From assembly GCA_031979385.1 (NCBI GenBank), contig DALZEF010000023.1, positions 1-47,475 on the forward strand: a DNA stretch of 47,475 nucleotides, given 5' to 3'. The DNA is from Timonella sp031979385. Its GTDB lineage: Bacteria > Actinomycetota > Actinomycetes > Actinomycetales > Cellulomonadaceae. Position 1 is the stretch's first letter. The number at the start of each line of letters is the position of its first letter. Shown one piece after another: positions 8,359-17,900 of the stretch. The position numbers and the translations under genes were made by a program. Under the pieces are notes generated by a model that searched no databases, was not told where the DNA came from, and saw only the letters and a program-made list of their open reading frames with translations.

Positions 8359-10126
8359 GAGAACCCTCCTTTCGCCCCGCGGCGGACTCGCTGGGCGTTG
8401 CCGTGGGCACGCCAGCGGAGACAATGTGCTGCGCCGACACTTCGATCACGTGGTCGGCGCGGGCGATGAGTGCTTCGCGGTGTGCGATCACGATGATCGT
8501 GCGGCCCTGGGCGCGTAGTGAATCGAGTGCGGTGAGAACACGGTCTTGTGTGGCTGCGTCAAGATGCGCGGTCGGTTCGTCGAGGATGAGGACCGGCGCA
8601 CTGCTGAGCAGAGCCTTAGCGAGGACGAGACGTTGGCGCTGGCCCACCGACAGTCCGAGTCCACCTGAACCGATGACGGTGTCGAGGCCTTCGGGCAGTT
8701 CTGCCACGACCTCATCGAACCCAGACATCTCCAGTGCGCGATGTAGGGCGGACGTAGTGGACTCGACGTGCGCGGTGGTGGTGGCGTGACCTGGCTGTGC
8801 ATCTGCCAAGAGTGCAGCGTGCAGGGGTCCCGGAGGCAGGGGAGCGCGCTGCGTCAACCAGGTGACCTGTGACCACAGTGATTGCGGTTCGATCTGATCC
8901 ACGGGTACCGACTCATCAGCGCTTTCGACCGTGATCGAACCACCATCGAGCGCAACCAAGCCGAGCAGGGCAAGCACCGAGGTGGTCTTGCCCGCGCCAG
9001 ATGCTCCGGTGATTGCCGTGATGCGGTGAGGTTCTATGCGGGCGTTCAATCCGGCTGGAGCGAGCAGTTCGCGGCCCGGAGCGGCAACGCTCGCATCCCT
9101 GAACGTGAATGAGGCGTTGTCGAGAGTGGGACAGCGCCGGGTTCCGATTGGACGGGGAGTCTGTTCAAGAACTTCGACCGCTGCATTGAAGGCGGCGATT
9201 CCGTTGGTGCTCGCGTGGAATTGGGTACCGACGTTGCGCAGCGGGAGGTAGACCTCGGGGGCGAGCATGATGATGACTAGAGCCATTTCAAGGCCGATGT
9301 ATCCGTAGACGAGCCGCAGCCCCACGCTTACGGCAACCAGTGCCACGGAGAGTGTGGTGAGAAGTTCGAGCACCATGCCTGAGAGGAACGCGACTTGGAG
9401 AGTACGCATGGTGGAACGGGCGTAGGCTTCACCGAGTTGCTTGACCCGCTTGATGGGGCCAATCTCGCGGCCAAACGCGCGCAGGGTCGGTAGTCCGGCA
9501 ATCAGGTCGAGCACCTGGGAGCCAAGCCGCGACATTGTGGCGAGGCGCTTCTCGGAGGTCTTCTGGGTCAGGTAGCCCACCAGAATCATGAAGATGGGGA
9601 TCAGCGGGATCGTGCCCACAATGATGAGGCCTGAGATCCAGTCGATCCCGAACACCACGGCAATTGCCGCTGGCGTGACGGTTGCGCTCAACAGAAGTTG
9701 GGGGAGGTAGCGCACAAAGTAGGGACGCAGATCGTCCAAACCCCGGGTCGCAAGGTTGACCACGTCGAGGCCGTTCGAGCCAGACGGTGTCGGGAGCGAC
9801 AGCCAGCGTGGGCCAAGCGCGATTGCCTGGGAGAGTAGCTGGCGGCGCAGATCGATGATGACAGCGATAGATGCCCTGTGTGCATATCGCTCCGACAACC
9901 CAGTCACGAGCGCTCGGGCTACAACCACAGCCGCAAGTAGGTAGAGCGGGGTCGCCACATCCGAGAGAGACTTGCCCTGCGCGATCACGGGAGCGATGGC
10001 AGCGGCAATCAGCAGCGCTTGCGCGATCACAAGGGCCGCGGAAGCGGCCCCGAACGCTGCCGTCAGGATGACGTACCAGCGTGCCGGAGCCGCTACCTTG
10101 AGGAGCTTTGGGTCAAGAGGCTTCAA
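8345..10126 (-). CDS. cydD: Cysteine/glutathione ABC exporter subunit CydD
   Basis: 593 residues, TTG start three bases after the cydB stop; the ribosome site (AGGA) lies in the end of cydB. It has an exporter membrane domain (KLLKVAAPARWYVILTAAFGAASAALV; LPQLLLSATVTPAAIAVV; GLIIVGTIPLIPIFMILVG) and an ATPase with Walker A GASGAGKTT, signature LSVGQRQR and Walker B VLILDEPTAHLD. It is the partner of CydC. The order A-B-D-C matches many actinomycete and Firmicute cyd operons. The ATP-binding half opens with an unusual loop in which the Q-loop region is extended (PLPPGPLHAALLADAQPG). Confidence in the D/C assignment rests on order and on the MKPLDPKLL opening typical of CydD. Confidence 0.92.
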   Translation of the reverse strand: MKPLDPKLLKVAAPARWYVILTAAFGAASAALVIAQALLIAAAIAPVIAQGKSLSDVATPLYLLAAVVVARALVTGLSERYAHRASIAVIIDLRRQLLSQAIALGPRWLSLPTPSGSNGLDVVNLATRGLDDLRPYFVRYLPQLLLSATVTPAAIAVVFGIDWISGLIIVGTIPLIPIFMILVGYLTQKTSEKRLATMSRLGSQVLDLIAGLPTLRAFGREIGPIKRVKQLGEAYARSTMRTLQVAFLSGMVLELLTTLSVALVAVSVGLRLVYGYIGLEMALVIIMLAPEVYLPLRNVGTQFHASTNGIAAFNAAVEVLEQTPRPIGTRRCPTLDNASFTFRDASVAAPGRELLAPAGLNARIEPHRITAITGASGAGKTTSVLALLGLVALDGGSITVESADESVPVDQIEPQSLWSQVTWLTQRAPLPPGPLHAALLADAQPGHATTTAHVESTTSALHRALEMSGFDEVVAELPEGLDTVIGSGGLGLSVGQRQRLVLAKALLSSAPVLILDEPTAHLDAATQDRVLTALDSLRAQGRTIIVIAHREALIARADHVIEVSAQHIVSAGVPTATPSESAAGRKEGSHVDS

Positions 10127-10129
10127 AAA

Positions 10130-11173
10130 TCAGTCCTGAAGCTCTGCCTTTGGCACCGAAAGCGACGGTAGACCGATCGCGTCTGGGATGTGGTCCACCT
10201 TGAGGCGTTTGCGGAACACCCAGAATGTCCAGCTCTGGTAGAGCAGAACAACCGGTACAAGAGCTACAGCCACCCAAGTCATAATGGTCAGCGTGTACTT
10301 GGTCGAGGAAGCATTCTCTACCGTCAGTGAGTACAGACCGTTGATGTCTGGCATGACGTTGGGGAACATCGAACCGAAGATCAGTACGACCGCTGCAACG
10401 ATGGCCAGGGCAGACCAGATGAACGCCCATCCTTCGCGGCCCTTTGCGTTCGCGAGGAACGTTGCGATGAGACCGACTGCTGCGACAACAACCGCGGCCC
10501 ACGTCCATGTGGAAGAGGAGTAGGCGACCTGCGCCCACACTGCCCAGGTTCCAGCTGCAACAATCGAAGCAAGCGAGAACTTACCTGCCAGCGCACGAGC
10601 CCTAACGCGCATCCCGCCATCCGTCTTCAAGGAAATGAAGATCGCTCCGTGTTGGAGGAACAGCAGGGTGGTCACTACACCGCCGAGCAGCGCGAACGGC
10701 GAGAGTAGCGCAAAGAACCCGCCAACGTACTGGTGGTTCTCATCGAGATGCACACCGCGCACGAGGTTAGCGAAAGCTACACCCCACAGGATGGACGGAG
10801 CCCACGCGCCGAAGATGAGGCAGATGTCCCACTTGCGCTTCCATGATTCCTTTTCAATCTTTGACCGCCATTCGAAGCCCATGACACGGACGATCAGAGC
10901 GATCAGGATGATGAACAGCGGAATGTAGAACCCGGAGAACATTGTTGCGTACCATTCGGGGAAGGCCGCGAAGGTCGCACCACCGGCGGTGAGTAGCCAC
11001 ACCTCGTTACCGTCCCACACGGGGCCGATTGTGTTGATGAGGAGTCGACGTTCCTTTTCGTTCTTGCCGAGGATGCCGAGGAGCATACCGACACCGAAGT
11101 CGAATCCTTCGAGCACGAGGTATCCGGCCCACAGGATGGCGATGAGGATGAACCAAAGAATTTCGAGAGTCAT
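10130..11173 (-). CDS. cydB: Cytochrome bd ubiquinol/menaquinol oxidase subunit II
   Basis: 347 residues, ATG start with AAGGA upstream, 32 bases after the cydA stop. It opens MTLEILWFILIAILWAGYLVLEGFDFGVGML, the invariant CydB start with the 'EGFDFGVG' motif, followed by 'INTIGPVWDGNEVWLLTAGGATFAAFP'. About eight or nine membrane helices are visible. It is the structural partner of CydA in the high-affinity, cyanide-resistant terminal oxidase of the cytoplasmic membrane. Directly followed by cydD. Confidence 0.96.
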   Translation of the reverse strand: MTLEILWFILIAILWAGYLVLEGFDFGVGMLLGILGKNEKERRLLINTIGPVWDGNEVWLLTAGGATFAAFPEWYATMFSGFYIPLFIILIALIVRVMGFEWRSKIEKESWKRKWDICLIFGAWAPSILWGVAFANLVRGVHLDENHQYVGGFFALLSPFALLGGVVTTLLFLQHGAIFISLKTDGGMRVRARALAGKFSLASIVAAGTWAVWAQVAYSSSTWTWAAVVVAAVGLIATFLANAKGREGWAFIWSALAIVAAVVLIFGSMFPNVMPDINGLYSLTVENASSTKYTLTIMTWVAVALVPVVLLYQSWTFWVFRKRLKVDHIPDAIGLPSLSVPKAELQD

Positions 11174-11205
11174 GTGTTCTTTTCCTTAATCCTTTGTCCG
11201 GTCAC

Positions 11206-12712
11206 TCAGTACGCGAACGAGAGCGGGGCATCCGCGTCTTTTTCACGGTCTGGGTTGGCTTCTGGCGATTCATCGGTCACCGTCTCCGGTGCTCCGTGGG
11301 CCATGTAGCGCCAGATCAGACGAACCCACACGGTCGTCAGCACGGTGTAGATGATGGTGAAGATGATGAGCGAGGCCGCGACGACCCCTGCCCCCTGGGC
11401 CGTGGTCACACCGTCTGCGGTGAGCATGCGGATATCCGGCAGGCCGTCCGGGTTCGGAGCGACGATCCACGGCTGACGTCCCATCTCGGTGAAGATCCAA
11501 CCGAACGCCNNNNNNNNNNAACGCCGAGGCGAGGAACGGCATGGGGATGGCGACAAGTCCGAGGGTAGCGAACCACTTCGCGCTCGCGGACTGCTTTTTG
11601 CGGGTGAGCCACAGGCCAGCCAATGCGAGGGCCGCGGAACCTGCTGCCCAACCGATCATGAGACGGAAGGACCAGTAGGTGACCGTCAGGTTCGGAGAGT
11701 AGTCGATCTTGTTGCCATTGGCGTCGAACTCACCGTATTTGGCGGCGTATTCCTCCTGCAGTTCGTTGATGCCCTTGAGTGGGGCATTGAAGTCGCCTTT
11801 GGCAAGATATGAGGTCAGACCGGGGATCTCGATGAGGTGTTTCACGTTCTCACAGTCGTTTGTGAAGTCGCCGACTGAGAAGATTGAGAATGGGGTTCCG
11901 CCTTCGGGGTGGCTTTCGCACATTGCTTCGGCTGCGGCCATTTTCATGGGCTGCTGTTGGAACATGAGCTTTGCCTGGACGTCACCGGAGACTGCGAGTC
12001 CGATGCCGGCGATGATCATCGTGATCAGACCAAGGCGGAATGCGGAGCGGTACATGTCCGCGTGCTCCTTGCGCCCACGCTTGTTCTCGCGCACCATCCA
12101 CCAGGCGGCGATACCTGCCACGAAGGTGCCTGCGGTCAGCCACGCTGCGGTGATCGTGTGCGGGAATGCTGCGAGCACGGTTGAGTTGGTCAGGACCGCA
12201 ACTATGTCGGTCATTTCCGCGCGGCCAGTCTCAGGGTTATAGACCGCACCAACCGGGTGCTGCATCCACGAGTTGGCTGCCAGGATGAAGTAGGCGGACA
12301 GGGTCGTGGAGATCGCCACCAGCCAGATGCATGCCAGGTGCACTTTCTTGTTCAGGCGATCCCAACCGAAGATCCACAGCCCAAGGAAGGTCGACTCGAC
12401 GAAGAACGCTGCGAGCGCCTCCATTGCGAGCGGTGCTCCGAAGACGTCACCAACGAAACGCGAGTACTCGGACCAGTTCATACCGAACTGGAACTCCTGG
12501 ACGATACCGGTGGCAACACCGATCGCGAAGTTGATCAGCAGGAGTTTCCCGAAGAACTTGGTGAGTTTGAGCCACCGTTCGTCCTTCTTCGTCACCCACA
12601 TCGTCTGCATGATCGCGACGAGGGCGGATAGGCCGATCGTGAGCGGAACGTAGAAGAAGTGGTACACGGTTGTGATGGCGAATTGCCACCGTGCAATGTC
12701 AAGGGCTTCCAT
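11206..12712 (-). CDS. cydA: Cytochrome bd oxidase subunit I, interrupted by an assembly gap
   Basis: Starts ATG 12712 (MEALDIARWQFAITTVYHFF, heme b595 ligand His18). AFFVESTFLGLWIFGWDRL carries the conserved Glu, FPHTITAAW the heme b558 His, and QQQPMKMAAAEA the quinol-site Lys/Glu of a short Q loop. The frame breaks at ten Ns (11510-11519) and resumes one frame over as FGWIFTEMGRQPW, a CydA signature. Six bases (AACGCC) are present on both sides of the Ns. Removing the Ns and one copy (16 bases) gives LASAFGWIFTE in frame and a 496-residue protein. The gene is therefore almost certainly intact. First gene of cydABDC-kinase. Confidence 0.93.
11510..11519. other. Ten-N scaffold gap, probably an unmerged overlap
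   Basis: The flanks AACGCC (11504-11509) and AACGCC (11520-11525) are identical. Collapsing them restores the cydA frame and the conserved protein motif. The gap probably represents minus 6 bases, not plus 10. Confidence 0.8.
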
Positions 12713-12785
12713 GGTTCTCCGTACGGGCTGGGGGATATGCGAAAACTATACGAATCGACCGTATTCTTTGTTCCGAGATTTTCTT

Positions 12786-12799
12786 GGGACATTGGTCCC
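12786..12799. promoter_or_regulatory. Palindrome upstream of cydA, candidate operator
   Basis: GGGAC(ATTG)GTCCC with flanking TT.../...AA lies 74-87 bases upstream of the cydA ATG. A second, weaker inverted pair TGACA/TGTCA sits at 12880-12902. Neither resembles a Rex or DevR box closely. Either could be the regulatory site of the cyd operon. Confidence 0.3.
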
Positions 12800-12902
12800 G
12801 CAATCGCTGTGATGTGAGGGTGGAGTTTCGTTCTTCGTGTCCTCGTTTGGGTGTGTCTCCGCCCGCTTTGAATAGTAACTGACACTTAGTCATGATCTGT
12901 CA

Positions 12903-13479
12903 CTATGTGGGACCTTTGCCCCAGGGCTGATTCTGGGGAACTGCATCCGCTTATGCCGCTGGCAGCGGTCTGCTTCGCGAGACCGCTACACTCCGCACCG
13001 CTACTTTGTTCCCCAGGCGGGCGCGATGTTGCGTGCGACACGCCCGAGTGCACGCCCTATGGCGCGGGTGCAGTCCAGGGAACGAAGTCCGTAGGGCCCA
13101 TGAAATGGCCAATATGGCCAATGCGGTGTACGTCTCTATCTCGCGGCTTCGGGATGGTGCTGTGCGATACTTGAAAAGGCTCGGGGAACCACACCCCCAT
13201 TGGCCACACATCGCTCGACGCAACCGCGAACGCGGATCTGGTCAAAGATATCGGCGATGACTGTACAGCGAAGAAACCTCGCAGCGCAGGCGCGTGAAAC
13301 ACACGCAGGCCGCGCGCAACTGCTGCTCAGTCGAGATATCGCGACCACGATCGCTCGCCCTTGCGGACCGGGACTCAAGGACTTCCGTCCGCGAAGCACA
13401 ACTTCGTAGGGACGACTACCGGCTGTATAGCTCAGTGGGTGTGGCACTGGTCTATCCACAGCAAGATGGAGCACACAGC
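12903..13479 (+). promoter_or_regulatory. Long upstream region and leader of rne
   Basis: No gene is supported between cydA and the rne start. A possible extended -10 (TGC-GATACT, 13163-13171) would give a leader of about 300 bases. Within it, CGTCCGCGAAG (13386-13396) pairs with CTTCGT-A-GGGACG (13402-13414), including a G-U pair and a bulge. Long structured leaders on rne serve autoregulation in other bacteria; that is only a suggestion here. The promoter assignment is weak. Confidence 0.35.
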
Positions 13480-16400
13480 GTGACGCTCAATGATGAACCA
13501 ACCAACTCGGCGCAGGAGCCGAAGAAGCCAGCACGTCGCCGGGTAACCCGTGCGACCTCAGCACCCGTTATCGCCCCGGTCCAGTTTTTGACCGCCGATA
13601 CACCGGCTACGTTCGCACCGAAGACCACGGCTGGCAATGCCACCGTGGTGACCTCCGAAACCCCTAAGATTTCCGACGAGTCGGCGGACACGCCCGCACC
13701 TCGCCGTTCGCGCCGCGTTACCTCGTCCGGCAAGGCGACCACAGCGGCGGTTGCCGTGTCCGGCACCGCCTCGCAGATCGCTGAGCAGGCATCTGCCGCG
13801 AATGAGCGCGTCGCTGAAACCCCTGCGGCATCGACTGGGGATAATGCGGCGGTCGAACAGCCGAAGGGTGCTCGCAGGCGTGGCACCTCAAAGTCAGGTG
13901 GCCGTGCGAAGACCGAGAGCGCCACGGTGCCCGCAGCCAATGAGCAGATGTCGAGCGAATCTGTCGCCCAAGAGGAGTCCTCGGCTTCCGTGGCGAGCAA
14001 CCCTCGCAAGCGTGCCACCAGGAAAGCCGCCGTGGCAACGGTTGAGGCAGAAGCAACTGAGAGTGCGACTGGTGATGACAGCGAGAACGCGGCTGTGCAA
14101 CCCGACGCCAAGGCTGACGAGCGTGACAACCGTGCCCGCGGTCGCTCACGCTCAACCCGCAACATTGAGAAATCCAAGGCAGACGACACTGGAGTGGACT
14201 CGTCGGAAAGCCTCGACGAACAGGCTCCAACGGAACCCGCGCAGAGCAGGAAGTCCCAGGGCGGAAGGCGTACCCGCACGCGGAACAAGACATCAGACGT
14301 GTTCTCTGATGTGCGCACGGAGCAGCCCATCAAGGCTGAACCAGTGGTTGAGACCCCGCAACGCCCACGCCTTGCCGCGACTGCATTGCTTTTCCAAGCT
14401 CCCGACCTCTCCTCTGTTCCAGCCCGTGGCGTTGGCGCTCAGATCGATCCGGTAGACCAGGTCGAGGAAGACGAGGAGATCGTTGAGGAAGAGGCTGTCG
14501 CCGAGGAGACTGCCTCGAAGCCTGCGCGGACTAAGCGCGAGCGTAACCGGAACCGCAACCGACGCGAGGACGTAACGGAAAGCGACTCTCAGGAGACGCC
14601 GGAAGACTCTGGCGAAGAGACCGCTGATGACGATGCGAACGGCGACGAGGAAGACTCATCCTCGCCGCGCCGTCGGCGCCGTCGTGGCGGTCGTGGCCGC
14701 CGCAACCGTTCATCCGGTAGCGACTCGAACGACGAGCAGGACGACGCCACCGACTCCGAGGATTCGGCTGATGCCGACACCTCGGCTGAGGCCTCAAACG
14801 ACAACGATGACGACGACGAATACTCGTCCTCGCGTCGCCGTCGTCGTCGCCGTCGCCGTTCATCCGACTCAGACTCCGGGACGCGCAACCCCTCCGATGA
14901 GGTCACCGCCCTTAAGGGATCAACCCGACTAGAGGCCAAACGTCAGCGTCGTCGCGAAGGACGTGACGCGGGACGCCGCCGCACCATCATCACTGAAGCC
15001 GAGTTCTTGGCACGCCGCGAATCCGTCGAACGCTCGATGATCGTGCGCGAGCGCAACGGTCGCACCCAGATTGCAGTCCTCGAAGACGGCGTACTCGTTG
15101 AGCACTACGTGTCCCAGCAGAGCCAAGCGTCCATGGCTGGCAACGTGTATCTGGGCCGGGTCCAGAACGTGCTGCCTTCCATGGAGGCCGCCTTCATCGA
15201 CATCGGTAAGGGCCGCAATGCCGTCCTGTACGCCGGTGAGGTGAACTGGGACGTGCACGGACTCGACGGCCAGCCGCGACGCATCGAGGATGCCCTCAAG
15301 TCAGGCGACTCCGTTCTCGTGCAGGTCACCAAGGACCCAATCGGTCACAAGGGTGCGCGACTGACCTCGCAGGTCACGCTCGCTGGACGCTACCTCGTGT
15401 ATGTGCCCGGCGGAGGGATGACCGGCATCTCCCGTAAACTCCCTGAAGTTGAGCGCACACGCCTCAAGCGCATCCTGCGCGAAGTGCTGCCTGAGGGGTC
15501 GGGCGTCATCGTGCGCACCGCCGCGGAAGGCGCGTCTGAGGAGGAGCTGACCGCCGACATCGCGCGCCTGCGCAATCAGTGGGACTCGATCCAGAAGAAG
15601 GCGAAGAGCGCGAACGCCCCAGCTCTGCTTCAGGGCGAGCCTGACCTCGCGATCCGCGTGGTGCGTGACATCTTCAACGACGACTTCACCTCGCTCAAGG
15701 TGCAGGGCGACAGCGTGTGGAACGAGATCTCGGAGTACGTCAACGAACTCGCGCCAGACCTCGCCGAACGCGTGAGCAAGTGGGTCGGACCGAAGGACAT
15801 CTTCTCCTCCGCGCGCATCGATGAGCAGCTTGCCAAGGGCATGGACCGCAAGGTGTGGTTGCCGTCTGGTGGTTCACTCGTGATCGACCGTACCGAGGCA
15901 ATGACCGTGGTTGATGTCAACACCGGTAAGTTCACCGGTGCTGGTGGCACGCTCGAAGAGACCGTGACCCGTAACAACCTCGAAGCAGCCGAGGAAATCG
16001 TGCGCCAACTGCGCCTGCGCGACATCGGTGGAATCATCGTGATCGACTTCATCGATATGGTGCTCGAATCCAACCGTGATCTCGTGCTGCGCCGTCTAGT
16101 TGAGTGCCTCGGGCGTGATCGAACCAAGCACCAGGTCGCTGAAGTGACCTCGCTCGGCCTCGTACAGATGACCCGCAAGCGTGTGGGTCAGGGGCTCGTT
16201 GAGGCATTCTCCACGAACTGTGAACACTGCAACGGCCGCGGATTCATCGTCCACGAGGAACCGAACGAGAAGCAGGGGCAGCACGCCCACAACAACTCGC
16301 CAGCCATCAGCGGCGAGGACAGTGGCTCGGGTACATCCAAGCGCTCACGGCGCAAGCGGAACGTAGCCAAGGACACCGAATCGCCCAGCGCTGAGACCGC

Positions 16401-16839
16401 CTCGAACACTGACGGTGAGCACGAGGACCGCGATGCAGTGAAGGTCAAGCTCGCGACGATTGCCGCGGCCGCGGCACACGCTCACGAGGTTGAGAGCAGC
16501 GTGGCCAGCACCGACTCAGGTAGGCCTGAAGAGGCTAGCCCGGCAGCGGTTGAAGAAGCCGCAGCATCTGACGACGCGCAGGGTGAGGCCAAGGAAAAGT
16601 CGAAGAGCTCCGGTAAGAAGGGCAACGGCAAGGCCAAGAAGAGGTCGAAGCCCAAGTCCGCTCCGGATTCGGTGGGAAGCACGCAGGAAAACGCGGCATC
16701 CGACGCGACCTTGCCACAGGCTCACGGTGAGGTAGCGGCTCACACCGAGGACTCGTCGGCAAGCAATGGCGAAGAGAAGGCCGCACCTCTGATCGATGTT
16801 CTTGCGGAATTCGGTCTCAAGCCAGCAGACGGAAACTAG
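13480..16839 (+). CDS. rne: Ribonuclease E/G with long disordered arms
   Basis: 1119 residues from GTG 13480, chosen because GGAG (13468-13471) precedes it; the frame is open upstream to 13294. Residues 1-about 500 are low-complexity Ala/Glu/Ser with Arg/Gly-rich basic blocks alternating with Asp/Glu stretches. The S1 domain follows (AGNVYLGRVQNVLPSMEAAFIDIG, about 552 on). The nuclease core has Asp812 (VVDVNTGKF) and Asp856 (IVIDFIDM), 44 apart as in E. coli RNase E, and the zinc-link CEHC at 914-917. A disordered Lys/Ala-rich tail completes it. This is the actinomycete layout with scaffold arms at both ends. It processes rRNA and decays mRNA. It is cytosolic or RNP-condensate associated. 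Confidence 0.95.
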   Translation: MTLNDEPTNSAQEPKKPARRRVTRATSAPVIAPVQFLTADTPATFAPKTTAGNATVVTSETPKISDESADTPAPRRSRRVTSSGKATTAAVAVSGTASQIAEQASAANERVAETPAASTGDNAAVEQPKGARRRGTSKSGGRAKTESATVPAANEQMSSESVAQEESSASVASNPRKRATRKAAVATVEAEATESATGDDSENAAVQPDAKADERDNRARGRSRSTRNIEKSKADDTGVDSSESLDEQAPTEPAQSRKSQGGRRTRTRNKTSDVFSDVRTEQPIKAEPVVETPQRPRLAATALLFQAPDLSSVPARGVGAQIDPVDQVEEDEEIVEEEAVAEETASKPARTKRERNRNRNRREDVTESDSQETPEDSGEETADDDANGDEEDSSSPRRRRRRGGRGRRNRSSGSDSNDEQDDATDSEDSADADTSAEASNDNDDDDEYSSSRRRRRRRRRSSDSDSGTRNPSDEVTALKGSTRLEAKRQRRREGRDAGRRRTIITEAEFLARRESVERSMIVRERNGRTQIAVLEDGVLVEHYVSQQSQASMAGNVYLGRVQNVLPSMEAAFIDIGKGRNAVLYAGEVNWDVHGLDGQPRRIEDALKSGDSVLVQVTKDPIGHKGARLTSQVTLAGRYLVYVPGGGMTGISRKLPEVERTRLKRILREVLPEGSGVIVRTAAEGASEEELTADIARLRNQWDSIQKKAKSANAPALLQGEPDLAIRVVRDIFNDDFTSLKVQGDSVWNEISEYVNELAPDLAERVSKWVGPKDIFSSARIDEQLAKGMDRKVWLPSGGSLVIDRTEAMTVVDVNTGKFTGAGGTLEETVTRNNLEAAEEIVRQLRLRDIGGIIVIDFIDMVLESNRDLVLRRLVECLGRDRTKHQVAEVTSLGLVQMTRKRVGQGLVEAFSTNCEHCNGRGFIVHEEPNEKQGQHAHNNSPAISGEDSGSGTSKRSRRKRNVAKDTESPSAETASNTDGEHEDRDAVKVKLATIAAAAAHAHEVESSVASTDSGRPEEASPAAVEEAAASDDAQGEAKEKSKSSGKKGNGKAKKRSKPKSAPDSVGSTQENAASDATLPQAHGEVAAHTEDSSASNGEEKAAPLIDVLAEFGLKPADGN

Positions 16840-16864
16840 GCATGCGTGCCTAGTAATACGCGGT

Positions 16865-16901
16865 GAATGGCCGCCCCTTCCTCTCGAAGGGGCGGCCATT
16901 C
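16865..16901. terminator. 16-bp hairpin terminator after rne
   Basis: GAATGGCCGCCCCTTC (16865-16880) pairs perfectly with 16886-16901 around CTCTC. It lies 26 bases after the stop. No T-tract follows. Confidence 0.7.
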
Positions 16902-16949
16902 GCCTACGTCCCTTCGGACTGGCGCCCACCCGGCGAACCGGAGCATAGA

Positions 16950-17006
16950 GTACGGTTTTCTATGTTTTCCCTAATTTTTTATTGGGTAGAACGTAGAAAA
17001 CTGTAC
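16950..17006. other. AT-rich 15-bp inverted repeat upstream of rplU
   Basis: GTACGGTTTTCTATG (16950-16964) faces CGTAGAAAACTGTAC (16992-17006). All 15 positions pair if two G-U pairs are allowed. Inside the loop, CCCTAAT and ATTGGG can extend the stem around a T-run. It is much more AT-rich than its surroundings and lies about 100 bases before the likely rplU promoter. It could be an operator pair, a second terminator or a remnant element. Confidence 0.45.
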
Positions 17007-17108
17007 TGTGGCGTGCGCGGCAGAGTGGATCGCGGCGCTCGCAGCGCAGGTAAGCGGAATCACGTTAATTGAGGTCCAATTGTGTCCCACGTAACCGCCG
17101 AAAACTAG

Positions 17109-17529
17109 TACAATTGATGACCGTGAGTGTCTTCGTGATACTTACAAAAACCTTTCCGGTGTGCATGATGACCATTGGTGCATCTTGTGGCTAGGAAGGC
17201 AGGTCACGGAAGCTGCCAATGCGAAAGTACTGGTGAGAACCGATCCTGCATACCTGATCTTTGCTCGCGCAAAGATTGGAAGCCGTATGGCATTAGTTCC
17301 AACTGCGACTTCAAGAGAGACGAGTTCGCTCGCCTCCTCGTAAGTGTGGAATAACTGCTGACGACGGAACGGACGAGTAAACCGACGTTGTTTGTAGTTT
17401 GGCTGAGGTGGCCACTGGCCACGTGACTCAACCGCTTGAGTGGCATGAACCGATGGACGTGGTGCCGCCCGAGAAAGAGCTCAACGCTCTGACAAGAACA
17501 CGTCCACACTTTCGAAAGAGAGAACATTC
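17109..17529 (+). promoter_or_regulatory. rplU-rpmA promoter and structured leader
   Basis: TACAAT (17109-17114) is a good -10 without a clear -35. The roughly 400-base leader to the rplU GTG contains ATCTTTGC-TCGC-GCAAAGAT (17257-17276), CTCAA-CCGC-TTGAG near 17427, and GTGGCC repeats. Leaders on L21 operons are known in several phyla and can be autoregulatory. No gene is supported in the leader. Confidence 0.45.
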
Positions 17530-17838
17530 GTGGTTTACGCGATCGTTAAGGCTGGCGGACGCCAGGAAAAGGTTGCCGTTGGTGACGTTGTCGTAGTCGA
17601 CCGTATTTCGGCCGAAGCAGGCTCCACCGTTGAGCTTCCTGCAATCCTCCTCGTAGATGGTGACAAGGTAACCACCGATGCAGCAAAGCTTGCACAGGTG
17701 AAGGTTACCGCTGAGATCCTCCGTGACGAGAAGGGTCCAAAGATCAGCATCCTCAAGTACAAGAACAAGACCGGTTACCGTAAGCGCCAGGGTCACCGTC
17801 AGAAGCTGACCCGCATTACCATCACCGGCATCAAGTGA
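17530..17838 (+). CDS. rplU: 50S ribosomal protein bL21
   Basis: 102 residues, the usual length, from GTG 17530 preceded by GAAAGAGAG. It has the family opening MVYAIVKAGGRQEKVAVGDV and ends with the conserved KILKYKNKTGYRKRQGHRQ and LTRITITGI. It binds 23S rRNA on the large subunit. It is followed 62 bases later by rpmA and then obg, the standard cluster. Confidence 0.98.
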   Translation: MVYAIVKAGGRQEKVAVGDVVVVDRISAEAGSTVELPAILLVDGDKVTTDAAKLAQVKVTAEILRDEKGPKISILKYKNKTGYRKRQGHRQKLTRITITGIK

Positions 17839-17900
17839 CTCTCCCACGTTCCTGAATAGGCACGTAGGACAACACATACTTAGGAAAGACAGGTACTGTC

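Noticed and set aside
13423..13465. tRNA-like stretch (TAGCTCAGTGGGT) in the rne leader
   Set aside because: It resembles a D-arm only. No anticodon arm, T-arm or acceptor pairing follows, so it is chance or a distant remnant.
13751..14455. Long open frames in other phases inside rne
   Set aside because: They are shadows of GC-rich, low-complexity Arg/Ala/Glu codons and have no family resemblance.
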